From: Eggerthellaceae bacterium
GTDB taxonomy: Bacteria; Actinomycetota; Coriobacteriia; Coriobacteriales; Eggerthellaceae
NCBI GenBank assembly: GCA_017440565.1
Contig: JAFSHA010000011.1
Location: forward strand, 1-43,807
Reading direction: 5' to 3'
Length of the DNA stretch: 43,807 nucleotides
Under the pieces are notes generated by a model. It was not told where the DNA came from. It searched no databases and worked only from the letters and a program-made list of their open reading frames with translations. Numbering within the stretch: the first letter of the stretch is position 1; each line of letters begins with the position of its first letter. Shown one piece after another: positions 25,731 to 33,920 of this stretch. The position numbers and the translations under genes are program-made.

Positions 25731-26408
25731 ATGGTAGGAAAGGGCGGCATGGCGAAGAGGGCGCTCGGCGTTGCGGTATCGGGTGTGATGGCTGCGGTTT
25801 TGCTGCTGGCGGGTACGAATGCCGCGGTGGTTTTGGGTACGCGCGGCGACCTGCATGCCCCTGAAGAGCTGTCGGATTATGGAGCTGACGCGATTGTCGT
25901 GCTGGGCGCGTTGGTGCATCCAGACGGAACTCCCTCCGACGTGCTACGCGACAGGCTGGAATGCGGCATGGCCTTGTATCACGCGGGCGCAGCACCGAAG
26001 ATCATCGTGAGCGGCGACAACGGTACGGTTGCCTACGATGAGGTTTCGGCTATGAAGCGCTATCTGGTCGAGCGCGGGGTTCCCTCCGAAGATGTGTTCT
26101 GTGACCATGCGGGCTTTTCGACCTACGAGAGCATGTATCGAGCGAAGCACGTGTTTGGCTGCGAGCGTGTTGTGGTGGCCACGCAGACTTATCATCTCTA
26201 CCGCGCGTTGCACACGGCCGGTTCTTTGGGGCTTGTGGCGGTTGGCTCTCCGAGCGAGGCGCACGTGTACGGCGGCCAGCTTTGGTTCAGCACGCGCGAA
26301 GCGCTGGCCCGTACGAAGGACTTCTTCAAAGTTATGACCAAGCCCGAGTCTACGTTTGTGGGCGAGCCTATCTCGCTTGACCAGTCGGGCGACGTGACGA
26401 ACGGCTAG
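25731..26408 (+). CDS. SanA/YdcF-like (DUF218) membrane protein
   Basis: 225 residues: N-terminal membrane helix (about 10-34, ALGVAVSGVMAAVLLLAGTNAAVVL) then a DUF218 domain. The domain shows DAIVVLGALVHPDGTPSDVLRDRLECGMALYHAG, IIVSGDNG, VPSEDVFCDHAGFSTYESMYRAKHVFG and VVVATQTYHLYRAL, in the order usual for SanA. SanA in E. coli affects envelope barrier function and vancomycin sensitivity; the biochemical activity is not firmly known. It sits between two CapA paralogues, which supports an envelope role. ATG 25731 is preceded by GGGAGGG. Confidence 0.85.
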   Translation: MVGKGGMAKRALGVAVSGVMAAVLLLAGTNAAVVLGTRGDLHAPEELSDYGADAIVVLGALVHPDGTPSDVLRDRLECGMALYHAGAAPKIIVSGDNGTVAYDEVSAMKRYLVERGVPSEDVFCDHAGFSTYESMYRAKHVFGCERVVVATQTYHLYRALHTAGSLGLVAVGSPSEAHVYGGQLWFSTREALARTKDFFKVMTKPESTFVGEPISLDQSGDVTNG

Positions 26409-26440
26409 GATGAGGCAGGCGTTTGCCTTGCCGTTGGCAT

Positions 26441-26731
26441 CTAGCGGGGAACGCGTATGGTCTCGTAGTCGTAGGCAACCGTTTCGCTGGGCGGAAGCTG
26501 ATCGAGTCCGTGAAACAGGGCCGTTATGGGCACTCCCAGCCCATCGGCCAGCTGGACCATCTTATCTATGGTGGGGTTGACGCGCGCGTTTTCTATCTTG
26601 TTGACATAGGAGCGATCGACGTTTGCGCGCAGAGCGAGGGCGGCCTGCGTGAGACCCCTTTCCTCTCTGAGGGTGCCCACGTTCACGCCAAGCTGTTTGC
26701 GGAAGTGTGTGCTGATCCTGTTGTTTCCCAT
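26441..26731 (-). CDS. XRE-family helix-turn-helix regulator
   Basis: 96 residues from ATG 26731 (a longer frame reaches 26788). The HTH_3 domain is VGTLREERGLTQAALALRANVDRSYVNKIENARVNPTIDKMVQLADGLGVPITALF, split here over the standard five-helix XRE pattern. A 22-residue C-terminal tail has no recognised effector domain. ATG 26731 is favoured because the longer frame would translate through the palindrome at 26762-26783. It is transcribed against its neighbours and is convergent with the SanA-like gene. Likely targets are its own promoter and perhaps the second capA gene, divergent from it. Confidence 0.85.
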   Translation of the reverse strand: MGNNRISTHFRKQLGVNVGTLREERGLTQAALALRANVDRSYVNKIENARVNPTIDKMVQLADGLGVPITALFHGLDQLPPSETVAYDYETIRVPR

Positions 26732-26761
26732 GTGAAAAAGATATAGAGGTGGTTGGCCAAA

Positions 26762-26783
26762 TTTGTGGAACATATTCCACAAA
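26762..26783. promoter_or_regulatory. Perfect 9-bp dyad, candidate operator of the XRE regulator
   Basis: Arms TTTGTGGAA and TTCCACAAA are separated by CATA. It lies 31 bp upstream of the XRE start on the minus strand, where TTCCAC with 17 bp to TCTATA could serve as -35/-10. A repressor bound here would cover the -35 and could also influence the divergent capA-2 promoter about 75 bp away. Confidence 0.6.
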
Positions 26784-26855
26784 CTCATCTTTGTGACGGA
26801 TGTCGTGAAGCCACAGGTTTTGGCAATGCCGTGCGGGGCTTTGCGTTGGCGGGCG

Positions 26856-26861
26856 TATAAT
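26856..26861 (+). promoter_or_regulatory. -10 element for capA-2
   Basis: A consensus TATAAT 63 bp before the capA-2 start. No good -35 hexamer is present at 16-18 bp, so activation by a factor may be needed. Confidence 0.45.
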
Positions 26862-26923
26862 GGGCGCGTCGCCGCATAGGCCTTCTGTCGGCGTCTGAAC
26901 GTTGGGGCTTAGGAGGGATGCAG

Positions 26924-28300
26924 ATGGCTTCTTCTCGTGGCTGGAAGATAGCGGCGGTTCTTATGACCGTCCTGCTGCTTGCCGTCATAGCGTGCGGCGC
27001 CTATCTCCTTATGGGAGGCTTCGGTGGCAGCGGCTTCGGCCGTGATCTGCCCATTGAGCAGACGGTAGAGCTTGACTCTGACGGCCCTTCCGATATTTAC
27101 GAGATGGCCGTCGACGATGTTGCCTTTGAGGGGCCGGCTGCGGGAATCCTTCCGGCGAAGCTTGCTGGCTCGACGGAGACGGTGGATGAAGACGGCATCG
27201 TGCATGGAGTAACCCCCGACGGCATTCGCTATACCGTGCACGGCCGCGGCGTTTCCTCGCAAGACGCCGGGAAGGTGACCCTCGTCGCTGCGGGAGACCA
27301 GATTGCCACCGACAACTCCATGCCCATAGCGGACGCCTATGCTGGGAGCGTCGGCGACGGGAAATACGATTTCACGCCTTTCTACCAGGACGTGGCGCCC
27401 TTTATCGGCGGGTTTGACTTGCGCTACATCAACCAGGAGACGGTCATGGCGGGAGCCGATCGCGGTTTTTCGGGGTACCCGGTGTTCAACGGCCCCGACG
27501 CTCAGGCGCGCGCCATTGCCGATGTGGGGTTCAACTTGGTGAACTTCGCCACCAACCACACTTACGACATGGGCTTGGCCGGCATCGAGCGATCGCATGC
27601 GGTGTGGGAAGGCTACCCCGAGCTTCTGATCGGGGGCAGCTACCTTTCGCAGGAGGATCGTGAGACGGTGCACATGATAGAACGCAATGGCATCACGTTT
27701 GCTTTCCTGGCGTATACCTACGGCGACAACCATTACGGTACGGCGGCGAACTTCCCCAACAGCTACTACGTGTGCGGCTTCGACAAGGCGCTCATCGAGC
27801 AGGACGTGCGTCGGGCTCAGGAGGTGGCCGACGCTGTCATTGTCTCGATGCACTGGGGCAGCGAGTACACGGTTGAGCCCAATGCCCAACAGGAGGAGTA
27901 CGCCAGGTTCCTGGCCGACCTAGACGTCGACCTTGTGCTGGGAAGCCATGCCCACATCATGCAGCCCACCAAGTACGTGACGGGCGATACGGGAAACACG
28001 GTGCTCGTGATATACGGCCTGTCTGACTTCGTGTCGGGGTGGACGCTGACCGACTGCATATTGAGCGGCCTGTTTACGTGCGATTTCGTGTGGAATGGCG
28101 AAGGGGTGGACCTTGAAAACCCCGTGTGGTATCCCGCCATCGAGTGGTCTGACGGGGGAGATGTTCGCGTGCGCATGCTCAAGGACATGACTGAGGCCGA
28201 GATTGACGCGAACACGCGGACGCGCGATGTGGGCAACGACTCAAAGTATCTAAGGGATTTCCTCGATGCGGCGGGCATGGAGATCCCCGTGGTGATGTAG
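26924..28300 (+). CDS. CapA-family membrane-anchored metallophosphatase-like protein (paralogue 2)
   Basis: 458 residues: membrane helix near the N-terminus (about 9-31, IAAVLMTVLLLAVIACGAYLL), linker, then the same CapA domain as paralogue 1. The motif order is VTLVAAGDQIATDN, YINQETVMAG, FATNHTYDMG, VIVSMHWGSEY, LVLGSHAHIMQPTKYVTG. It lacks the basic N-terminal tail of paralogue 1. The high similarity over the whole outer domain points to tandem duplication with insertion or retention of the SanA-like and XRE genes between the copies. ATG 26924 is preferred over 26918 since AGGAGG at 26911-26916 is then 7 nt away. Confidence 0.85.
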   Translation: MASSRGWKIAAVLMTVLLLAVIACGAYLLMGGFGGSGFGRDLPIEQTVELDSDGPSDIYEMAVDDVAFEGPAAGILPAKLAGSTETVDEDGIVHGVTPDGIRYTVHGRGVSSQDAGKVTLVAAGDQIATDNSMPIADAYAGSVGDGKYDFTPFYQDVAPFIGGFDLRYINQETVMAGADRGFSGYPVFNGPDAQARAIADVGFNLVNFATNHTYDMGLAGIERSHAVWEGYPELLIGGSYLSQEDRETVHMIERNGITFAFLAYTYGDNHYGTAANFPNSYYVCGFDKALIEQDVRRAQEVADAVIVSMHWGSEYTVEPNAQQEEYARFLADLDVDLVLGSHAHIMQPTKYVTGDTGNTVLVIYGLSDFVSGWTLTDCILSGLFTCDFVWNGEGVDLENPVWYPAIEWSDGGDVRVRMLKDMTEAEIDANTRTRDVGNDSKYLRDFLDAAGMEIPVVM

Positions 28301-28355
28301 CCTTGGCTGACGTGATGCGCGACCCTGCATGCGCTTCTTCGCGGCTTGAAGTTCG

Positions 28356-28372
28356 TGCGGCTCGTAGCCGCA
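28356..28372 (+). other. Hairpin after capA-2
   Basis: 7-bp perfect stem TGCGGCT / AGCCGCA with a CGT loop, 55 nt after the stop. No T-run follows, so it is at best a weak or Rho-assisted terminator. Confidence 0.4.
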
Positions 28373-28402
28373 GGTGAATATCGTAATTCGTTAAATTTAT
28401 CC

Positions 28403-28431
28403 TTGCGTTCACGTGATTGCGGCTCTATACT
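28403..28431 (+). promoter_or_regulatory. Promoter of rpsB-tsf
   Basis: TTGCGT (28403-28408), 17-bp spacer, TATACT (28426-28431). Predicted transcription start is near 28438, giving a leader of about 108 nt before rpsB, long enough for an S2-type autoregulatory structure, though I cannot assign one. Confidence 0.75.
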
Positions 28432-28545
28432 TGGAGGGCTGTATATTTCACATGCTCGTGCGACTTGCACCGCGAGTGGCCACCGGAAAAGGCTGCGGTT
28501 GCAAGGATGACCACGGGCAGAGGACTAACGAATGGAGAAACAGGA

Positions 28546-29307
28546 ATGGCTAAGATTAGCATTTCCACGCTGCTTGACGCAGGCAGCCACTTCGGTCATC
28601 AGACCCGTCGCTGGAACCCCAAGATGAAGCCGTATATCTTCGGCTCTCGTGGCGACATCTACATCATCGACCTCAAGCAGACCCTCATCGGCATGGACAA
28701 GGCCTACACCTTCGTGTCCGAGCTGGCCAAGAAGGGCGGCACCGTTCTGTTCGTCGGCACCAAGAAGCAGGCTCAGGAGGCCGTTGCCGACGCCGCTAAC
28801 CGCTGCGGCATGCCCTACGTCAATGCTCGTTGGCTCGGCGGCATGATGACCAACTTCGTCACCATCCGCACCCGCGTTCAGCGCATGGAGGAGCTCGAGG
28901 CCATGGACGCCGATGGCCGCATGGCTCTTCTGCCCAAGAAGGAGCAGATCCTCCTTCGCAAGGAGCTCGGCAAGCTGCAGGCCAACCTCAACGGCATCCG
29001 CAACATGAAGCGCACCCCCGACGCCGTGTTCGTCATCGACACCAACCGCGAGGAGATCGCCATCCGCGAGGCCAAGCGCCTTGGCATTCCGGTTGTCGGC
29101 ACCCTTGACACCAACTGCGATCCCGACGACGTCGATTTCGGCATCCCGGCCAACGACGACGCCATCCGCTCCGTGCGCATGATGGCCGAGTTCATCGCCG
29201 ACGCCGTTGTCGCCGGCATCGGCGAGCCTGTGACCGCCGCCGAGATGGGCGAGGTCGTCGAGGCTGAGGCCGCCGTCGAGGCCGAGGCCGAGGCTGTCGC
29301 CGAGTAA
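28546..29307 (+). CDS. rpsB: 30S ribosomal protein S2
   Basis: 253 residues. It begins [31 protein letters not shown] and contains [65 protein letters not shown], all diagnostic of S2. The C-terminus carries a short Ala/Glu tail. ATG 28546 follows GGAGAAACAGGA; a longer in-frame ORF from 28417 would cover the predicted promoter and is rejected. It is followed after 39 nt by tsf, the standard bacterial pairing. Confidence 0.98.
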   Translation: MAKISISTLLDAGSHFGHQTRRWNPKMKPYIFGSRGDIYIIDLKQTLIGMDKAYTFVSELAKKGGTVLFVGTKKQAQEAVADAANRCGMPYVNARWLGGMMTNFVTIRTRVQRMEELEAMDADGRMALLPKKEQILLRKELGKLQANLNGIRNMKRTPDAVFVIDTNREEIAIREAKRLGIPVVGTLDTNCDPDDVDFGIPANDDAIRSVRMMAEFIADAVVAGIGEPVTAAEMGEVVEAEAAVEAEAEAVAE

Positions 29308-29346
29308 ATTTTCGCTATACACCCTTCTCAAGGAAAGGACATAGTA

Positions 29347-30198
29347 ATGGCTGCTATTACCGCTGCACTGGTTAAGGAACTGCGCGAGATGACTGGCGCT
29401 GGCATGATGGAGTGCAAGAAGGCCCTGACCGAGGTCGACGGCGACCTCGAGAAGGCCGTTGACGTCCTGCGCACCCGCGGCCTTGCCGCCGTTGCCAAGA
29501 AGGCCGGCCGTGCCACCAACGAGGGCACCATCGTTGCCATCGTCTCCGAGGACTGCAAGACCGGCGTTGTCGTCGAGATCAACTGCGAGACCGACTTCGT
29601 GGCCATCAACGAGAAGTTCCAGGCCTACGCCGAGCGTATCGCTCGCGCCGCCCTGGCTGCCAAGCCGGCCGACGTCGAGGCCCTGAAGGCCGCCGAGATC
29701 GACGGTGAGACCGTCGAGGCCATCCTCACCGATGCCATCCACGTGATGGGCGAGAACATCCAGATCGCTCGCGTCCAGGTTGTCGAGGCTGACGGCGTTG
29801 CCGCCTACATCCACGGCACCGGCAAGATCGGCGTTCTGGTGACCTTCGCTCTCGAGGGCATCGACGCCGCTTCCGAGGGCTTCCAGAAGTGCGGCCGCGA
29901 CCTCGCCATGCAGGTTGCCGCCATCAACCCGGTTTCCGCCACCCGCGAGGACGTGCCCGCCGAGGTTGCCGAGCGCGAGATGGCCATCTACAAGGCCCAG
30001 GCCGCTGAGTCCGGCAAGCCCGAGAACATTCAGCAGAAGATGGCTGAGGGCCGTATGGAGAAGTTCTACAAGGAGAACTGCCTTACCGAGCAGGCCTTCG
30101 TCAAGAATCCCGACCAGACGGTCAACCAGTACGTCGCCGAGTGCGCCAAGGAGCTGGGTGGCTCCATCGTCGTCAAGAGCTTCCTTCGCTTCGGCTAA
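29347..30198 (+). CDS. tsf: Elongation factor Ts
   Basis: 283 residues, normal length. N-terminal UBA-like domain (ALVKELREMTGAGMMECKKAL), the TDFVA motif in INCETDFVAINEKF that contacts EF-Tu, and the C-terminal core domains with a coiled-coil-like region and KEL. It catalyses GDP release from EF-Tu. AAGGAAAGGA precedes ATG 29347. It is cotranscribed with rpsB and closed by a strong terminator. Confidence 0.98.
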   Translation: MAAITAALVKELREMTGAGMMECKKALTEVDGDLEKAVDVLRTRGLAAVAKKAGRATNEGTIVAIVSEDCKTGVVVEINCETDFVAINEKFQAYAERIARAALAAKPADVEALKAAEIDGETVEAILTDAIHVMGENIQIARVQVVEADGVAAYIHGTGKIGVLVTFALEGIDAASEGFQKCGRDLAMQVAAINPVSATREDVPAEVAEREMAIYKAQAAESGKPENIQQKMAEGRMEKFYKENCLTEQAFVKNPDQTVNQYVAECAKELGGSIVVKSFLRFG

Positions 30199-30235
30199 GA
30201 TCTCGCGACGCATAGCGTAGAAATACTTTGAAGGG

Positions 30236-30272
30236 AAGGCCTGATCGGCAATTTCGATCGGGCCTTTCTTTA
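30236..30272 (+). terminator. Intrinsic terminator after tsf
   Basis: 12-bp stem (AAGGCCTGATCG at 30236-30247 with CGATCGGGCCTT at 30255-30266, one G-T pair), seven-base loop, followed by TCTTTA. Confidence 0.9.
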
Positions 30273-30312
30273 TAATCGATTGGGATGGTACGGATTTGCG
30301 GAAAGGGCTTGC

Positions 30313-31587
30313 ATGTCTGAGGAGATTATCGTCGTACGCGGCAACGGCACGTTGAAGGGCGAGGTGTCGGTTGCGGGTGCTAAGAACTCGGCGCTCAAGC
30401 TCATGGCTGCTGCGTTGCTGGGCAGGGGCCAATCGGTGATTCACAACGTTCCGCTTATCTCGGACATCGCCATTATGGGCGAGGTTCTTGAGCGCCTGGG
30501 GGCGCAAGTCGAGCGCGAGGGGCATACGCTTCGTATCGATACCGCGCCGGTCGACAGCTTCAAGACCCCGTATGAGCTCGTCTCGAAGATGCGCGCCAGC
30601 ATTTCGGTGCTCGGCCCGCTCATCGGACGCTTCGGGCAGGCTCATGTGGCCATGCCGGGCGGCTGCCAGATTGGCGCGCGCAAGATCGACATGCACCTGG
30701 TGGGCCTTGAGGCCCTGGGCGTCAAGTTTGACGTGGCTCACGGAGACCTCATAGCCACCACCCCCGACGGACTGCACGGCGCGCACGTGATGCTGAACTT
30801 TCCCAGCGTGGGCGCAACGGAGAACCTGCTCATGGCGGCGGTGGCTGCAGAGGGCGTGACCGTGATTGAGAATGCTGCGAGAGAGCCCGAAATCGAAGAC
30901 CTCGCCAACATGCTGGTCTCTATGGGCGCGCGCGTTTCGGGTGCGGGCACGTCGATCATCGAGGTCGAGGGCGTGCCTTCGGAAAGCCTGCATCCTTGCG
31001 AGCACACCACCGTGGGGGACCGCATCGAGGCCGGCACGTTTTTGGTGGGAGGCGCCCTCATGGGCGGTCCTGTGACCGTGCGCGGCATCGACCCTTCCTT
31101 CTTGCGTATGGCCATCTTTAAGCTGCGCGCCATGGGCTGCGAGGTGGAGACGGGGCAGGATTGGGTTCGCGTCGAGCGCACCAAGCCGCTTGTCGCCACC
31201 GAGATCCAGACGCTTCCGCACCCGGGCTTTCCCACCGACCTTCAAGCGCAGTTCATGCTGCTTGCGGCTCGTGCCGAGGGCGTTTCGGTCATTACCGAGA
31301 ACGTGTTCGAGAATCGCTTCATGTTCGCAGCCGAGCTAAGCCGCATGGGAGCCGACATCAGCATCGAGGACCATCATGCTATCGTGCGCGGCGTGAGCCG
31401 CCTGCAGGGCGCGCCCGTTTCGTCAACCGATTTGCGGGCTGGGGCCGCCTTGGTTCTTGCCGGCATTGATGCCGAGGGGGAAACCCGCGTGCACGAGATC
31501 AGGCACATCGACCGCGGCTACGAGGATTACGTGGGCAAGCTGGCATCGCTGGGCGCCGACGTCTCCCGCACGAGCGTTTCCGCCTAA
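30313..31587 (+). CDS. murA: UDP-N-acetylglucosamine 1-carboxyvinyltransferase
   Basis: 424 residues, the standard MurA length. First committed step of peptidoglycan synthesis, transferring enolpyruvyl from PEP to UDP-GlcNAc. Seen: KGEVSVAGAKNSALKLMAAALL with the catalytic Lys-Asn pair, the active-site loop MPGGCQIGARKIDMH with C118 (the cysteine alkylated by fosfomycin), PSVGATENLLMAAV, GDRIEAGTFLV, and PGFPTDLQAQFM. C118 is present, so intrinsic fosfomycin resistance by Cys-to-Asp change is not expected. ATG 30313 follows GAAAGGG. Confidence 0.96.
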   Translation: MSEEIIVVRGNGTLKGEVSVAGAKNSALKLMAAALLGRGQSVIHNVPLISDIAIMGEVLERLGAQVEREGHTLRIDTAPVDSFKTPYELVSKMRASISVLGPLIGRFGQAHVAMPGGCQIGARKIDMHLVGLEALGVKFDVAHGDLIATTPDGLHGAHVMLNFPSVGATENLLMAAVAAEGVTVIENAAREPEIEDLANMLVSMGARVSGAGTSIIEVEGVPSESLHPCEHTTVGDRIEAGTFLVGGALMGGPVTVRGIDPSFLRMAIFKLRAMGCEVETGQDWVRVERTKPLVATEIQTLPHPGFPTDLQAQFMLLAARAEGVSVITENVFENRFMFAAELSRMGADISIEDHHAIVRGVSRLQGAPVSSTDLRAGAALVLAGIDAEGETRVHEIRHIDRGYEDYVGKLASLGADVSRTSVSA

Positions 31588-31599
31588 TCGAGGCTTGGC

Positions 31600-33090
31600 A
31601 TGGTTGGAGACCAGCGAAACCCCCGCCCGAGCACGCGGCGCAAAAGCCAGCGCTACGACGGAACGACCATCGGAACACACGGCCGCCCGACGCAGCGAGC
31701 AAGTCATGCGCGCGGTTCGATGAACGCTTCGAACGTGGAGTTTTCCAACGCACGTCGGCAGAGGCGCGCCGAGCGCGGCTATGTCGACCGGGTTATCCCC
31801 GTTACGCACTCGGGCGAGTCTGATGCGGCGTATCGTCGTCGTAGCGCGCGAGCCGGCTACGCTCAGGGCGTGCAGCGCAAGTCCCGCGCGAAAAGCGCGG
31901 CTGTGGTGCTTGTCGTCGTTCTGCTTGCCGCGTTGGTTGCGGTGGGCGTGGGCGTGTTCACCTACTTCAAAGCATCCGATGCGAAGCTTTCGCTAGCTGA
32001 CTCCAATGCGGCCGATGCGCTTGTGGCTCAACCGGAGGAGGGGGCCTACTTCGCGCTGTTCGCGGCAGAGCTGGGCAGCGCCACCTCAAACGGCGGCGCG
32101 CATACCGACGCCTACGTCCTGGCCCGCATCGACGAAGATGCTGGTCTGCTGACGCTGGTGGGCGTTCCCTCGAACCTTTCGGTCGCCCTTTCCGACGGCG
32201 CCTACCATCCCTTGTACGAGGCTCGCGGTATCGGTGGTGATGCCGAGCTTATCTCGAAGGTGGCCGATTTCGCCGGAGTGGGCATATCTCACTACGTTCG
32301 AACCGACGCCCAGGGCATTACGCGCCTCATGGATATTTTTGGCGGCGTGATGCTTACCCTGCCCGAAGAGGTGGACGACCCCGATGCGGGAGTCTTGCAC
32401 CTCGAGGCGGGCGAGCGACTGCTTGACGCGCGTGCCGCCCTCACCGTGCTGCGCGCCGACAACCTTTCAGGCGGCCTAGTGGCGCGCGAAAACACGCGTG
32501 TCGCCTTCTGCATGGAAATGCTCGACACGGCGCTTTCCTCTGAGGGCCTGGACTTCGCCACCGTGGTGGCCGAGGTTGCCGAATGCATTCAGACCGACTG
32601 GACTGCCTCGCAGCTGCTTGATCTGGGCGAGGCCCTGCGTCCTTTCGATTCGCTTACCGTGTATGCGGCGTTCATGCCAGGTTACGTGAGCAACGGCGCC
32701 TACGTTGCCTATGGCAGCGAGTGGGATGACATGATGTCCAACGTCGAGGCGGGCCTGGATCCGGCGGCCGAGGTGGAGAAGGTCATCGACGTCGACCGTT
32801 CCAAGGTCAAGGTGGAGGTGCGCAACGGCGGCGGCGTGACGGGCATGGGCGCCAAGATGGGTGACATCCTGACCGAATGCGGATACGCGCTCGAGGGCGT
32901 GGGCAACACCGACGACGGCGCGACGTATCCCGAGACGCTGGTCGTCTACACCGACGATGCGAACGCGGAAGCGGCCGAGGCTATTGTCGAGGATGCGGGC
33001 ATTGGCCGTGTGGTTCGCAACGGCGGATACTATCAGTTCGAAACCGACGTGCTTGTCATCGTCGGCCAGGACTGGCTTCCCGTCGAGTAG
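31600..33090 (+). CDS. LCP/LytR_C-domain membrane protein with degenerate LCP active site
   Basis: 496 residues: a basic cytoplasmic N-terminus (1-98), one membrane helix (99-123), an LCP-like domain (about 145-310) and a LytR_C domain (about 400-496, VKVEVRNGGGVTGMGAKMGDIL ... LVVYTDD, split by the variable middle). LCP enzymes attach teichoic acids or capsule polymers to peptidoglycan. The usual SIPRDT motif reads VGVPSNLS, so the catalytic Arg-Asp pair is missing, and the later R-x-R element reads VLRADNL. GVGISHYVRTDAQGITRLMDIFGGV still matches the family IDHYV...GF..LVD.LGGV block. This points to a non-catalytic or altered-function member. Start ATG 31600 lies 12 nt after murA; ATG 31720 is an alternative. 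Confidence 0.8.
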   Translation: MVGDQRNPRPSTRRKSQRYDGTTIGTHGRPTQRASHARGSMNASNVEFSNARRQRRAERGYVDRVIPVTHSGESDAAYRRRSARAGYAQGVQRKSRAKSAAVVLVVVLLAALVAVGVGVFTYFKASDAKLSLADSNAADALVAQPEEGAYFALFAAELGSATSNGGAHTDAYVLARIDEDAGLLTLVGVPSNLSVALSDGAYHPLYEARGIGGDAELISKVADFAGVGISHYVRTDAQGITRLMDIFGGVMLTLPEEVDDPDAGVLHLEAGERLLDARAALTVLRADNLSGGLVARENTRVAFCMEMLDTALSSEGLDFATVVAEVAECIQTDWTASQLLDLGEALRPFDSLTVYAAFMPGYVSNGAYVAYGSEWDDMMSNVEAGLDPAAEVEKVIDVDRSKVKVEVRNGGGVTGMGAKMGDILTECGYALEGVGNTDDGATYPETLVVYTDDANAEAAEAIVEDAGIGRVVRNGGYYQFETDVLVIVGQDWLPVE

Positions 33091-33123
33091 CCGCTTCTCT
33101 TTCGCCCGATGGTCATTTGGTGC

Positions 33124-33152
33124 CTGACGCGAAACGCAGGCTATGCTATGAT
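33124..33152 (+). promoter_or_regulatory. Promoter of the NifU-type gene
   Basis: CTGACG (33124-33129), 17-bp spacer, TATGAT (33147-33152). It lies in the gap between the LCP-like gene and the NifU-domain gene. Confidence 0.6.
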
Positions 33153-33187
33153 TGGGAAAACGAACCGACCTTCGAAAGGGGATTACC

Positions 33188-33418
33188 ATGGTTGAGAAGT
33201 CCGATGTCGCGGCAGTTCTCGAGCTTATCCGTCCGAGCCTTCAGGCAGATGGCGGCGACGTCGCCCTCGTTGACGTGCAGGAAGACGGCACGGTCGTCGT
33301 CGAGCTGCAGGGCGCTTGCAAGGGTTGCCCGATGTCTCAGATGACCCTTGCCAACGGCGTGGAGCGCATCCTGAAGGAGCGCGTCCCGGGCGTTGCCCGC
33401 GTCGTCCCGGCCATGTAG
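33188..33418 (+). CDS. NifU C-terminal-domain Fe-S scaffold protein
   Basis: 76 residues, an isolated NifU C-terminal domain (Nfu type). LELIRPSLQADGGDVALVDVQ is the classical N-terminal motif and GACKGCPMSQMTL holds the CxxC that binds a [4Fe-4S] cluster between two monomers. It delivers Fe-S clusters to apoproteins; several clients are likely in this window (NuoE/NuoF-like, HydF). ATG 33188 follows GAAAGGGG. A monocistronic unit with its own promoter and terminator. Confidence 0.95.
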   Translation: MVEKSDVAAVLELIRPSLQADGGDVALVDVQEDGTVVVELQGACKGCPMSQMTLANGVERILKERVPGVARVVPAM

Positions 33419-33441
33419 CCGAATTTGCGCGAACTATCGCG

Positions 33442-33469
33442 AAGGGGCTCTTAGAGCCCCTTCTTTTTC
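33442..33469 (+). terminator. Intrinsic terminator after the NifU-type gene
   Basis: 8-bp stem AAGGGGCT / AGCCCCTT with CTTAG loop and a CTTTTT tail. Confidence 0.9.
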
Positions 33470-33523
33470 GTTTCGAGTTACGAATCACCTACACAGCCAG
33501 GCAGCTGGGAAGCGAGGATGTTC

Positions 33524-33814
33524 ATGGAGAAATGCTGGGAGCGTCGCGGTTGCGACAAAGAGATGCAGAGCCGCTGCCCTCACAACGTTCCGGGGGAGCC
33601 CTGCCCGGCTGACTGCCATTTTGCGGCCTGTCATCGCAAGACCCATGTGGTGTGCGACGACCTTGACGTTTTGCTGAATCCCGAACGAGATTACGAGGCG
33701 GCGGTCAAGCAGGTGTGCCGCTTCTGCGAGCACTTCCTGAAGCACGGTCCGAGCCTGGCCGACCGCCCCGAGGACTTCGAGCGCATCGGAAACCCCAACC
33801 GCTTCCTGCTGTAG
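33524..33814 (+). CDS. Cysteine-rich small protein of unknown function
   Basis: 96 residues with nine cysteines: C4, C10, C18, C27, C31, C36 and C44 in the first half, then C65 and C68 as a CxxC. The pattern CPADCHFAAC in the middle and CRFCEHFLKHG later suggest binding of zinc or an Fe-S cluster. It is not a standard 2[4Fe-4S] ferredoxin. No signal peptide or membrane segment. I do not recognise the family. It follows the NifU-type terminator, so it needs its own promoter, which is not evident in the 50-nt gap. ATG 33524 has GAGG six nt upstream; ATG 33518 is possible. Confidence 0.75.
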   Translation: MEKCWERRGCDKEMQSRCPHNVPGEPCPADCHFAACHRKTHVVCDDLDVLLNPERDYEAAVKQVCRFCEHFLKHGPSLADRPEDFERIGNPNRFLL

Positions 33815-33875
33815 GCAGGCAGGGCAGGGGCGTGCGACGGCTTGCTTTCGCTTGCGGCGCCCCCGTGGGGAGTTC

Positions 33876-33884
33876 TGCTACAAT
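33876..33884 (+). promoter_or_regulatory. Extended -10 promoter for the zinc-ribbon/lgt pair
   Basis: TGCTACAAT, an extended -10 (TGn plus TACAAT), 37 bp before the zinc-ribbon start. A TTGCGG at 33852-33857 is 21 bp upstream, too far for a good -35, which is compatible with an extended -10 promoter. Confidence 0.55.
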
Positions 33885-33920
33885 GGGTTGCAAGAGGCGT
33901 ATTTGAGAAGGCGGTGTGGT

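Noticed and set aside
28525-31245. 906-residue antisense frame opposite rpsB, tsf and murA
   Set aside because: It spans three well-defined genes, their promoter-side spacing and a terminator, so it is not a real gene.
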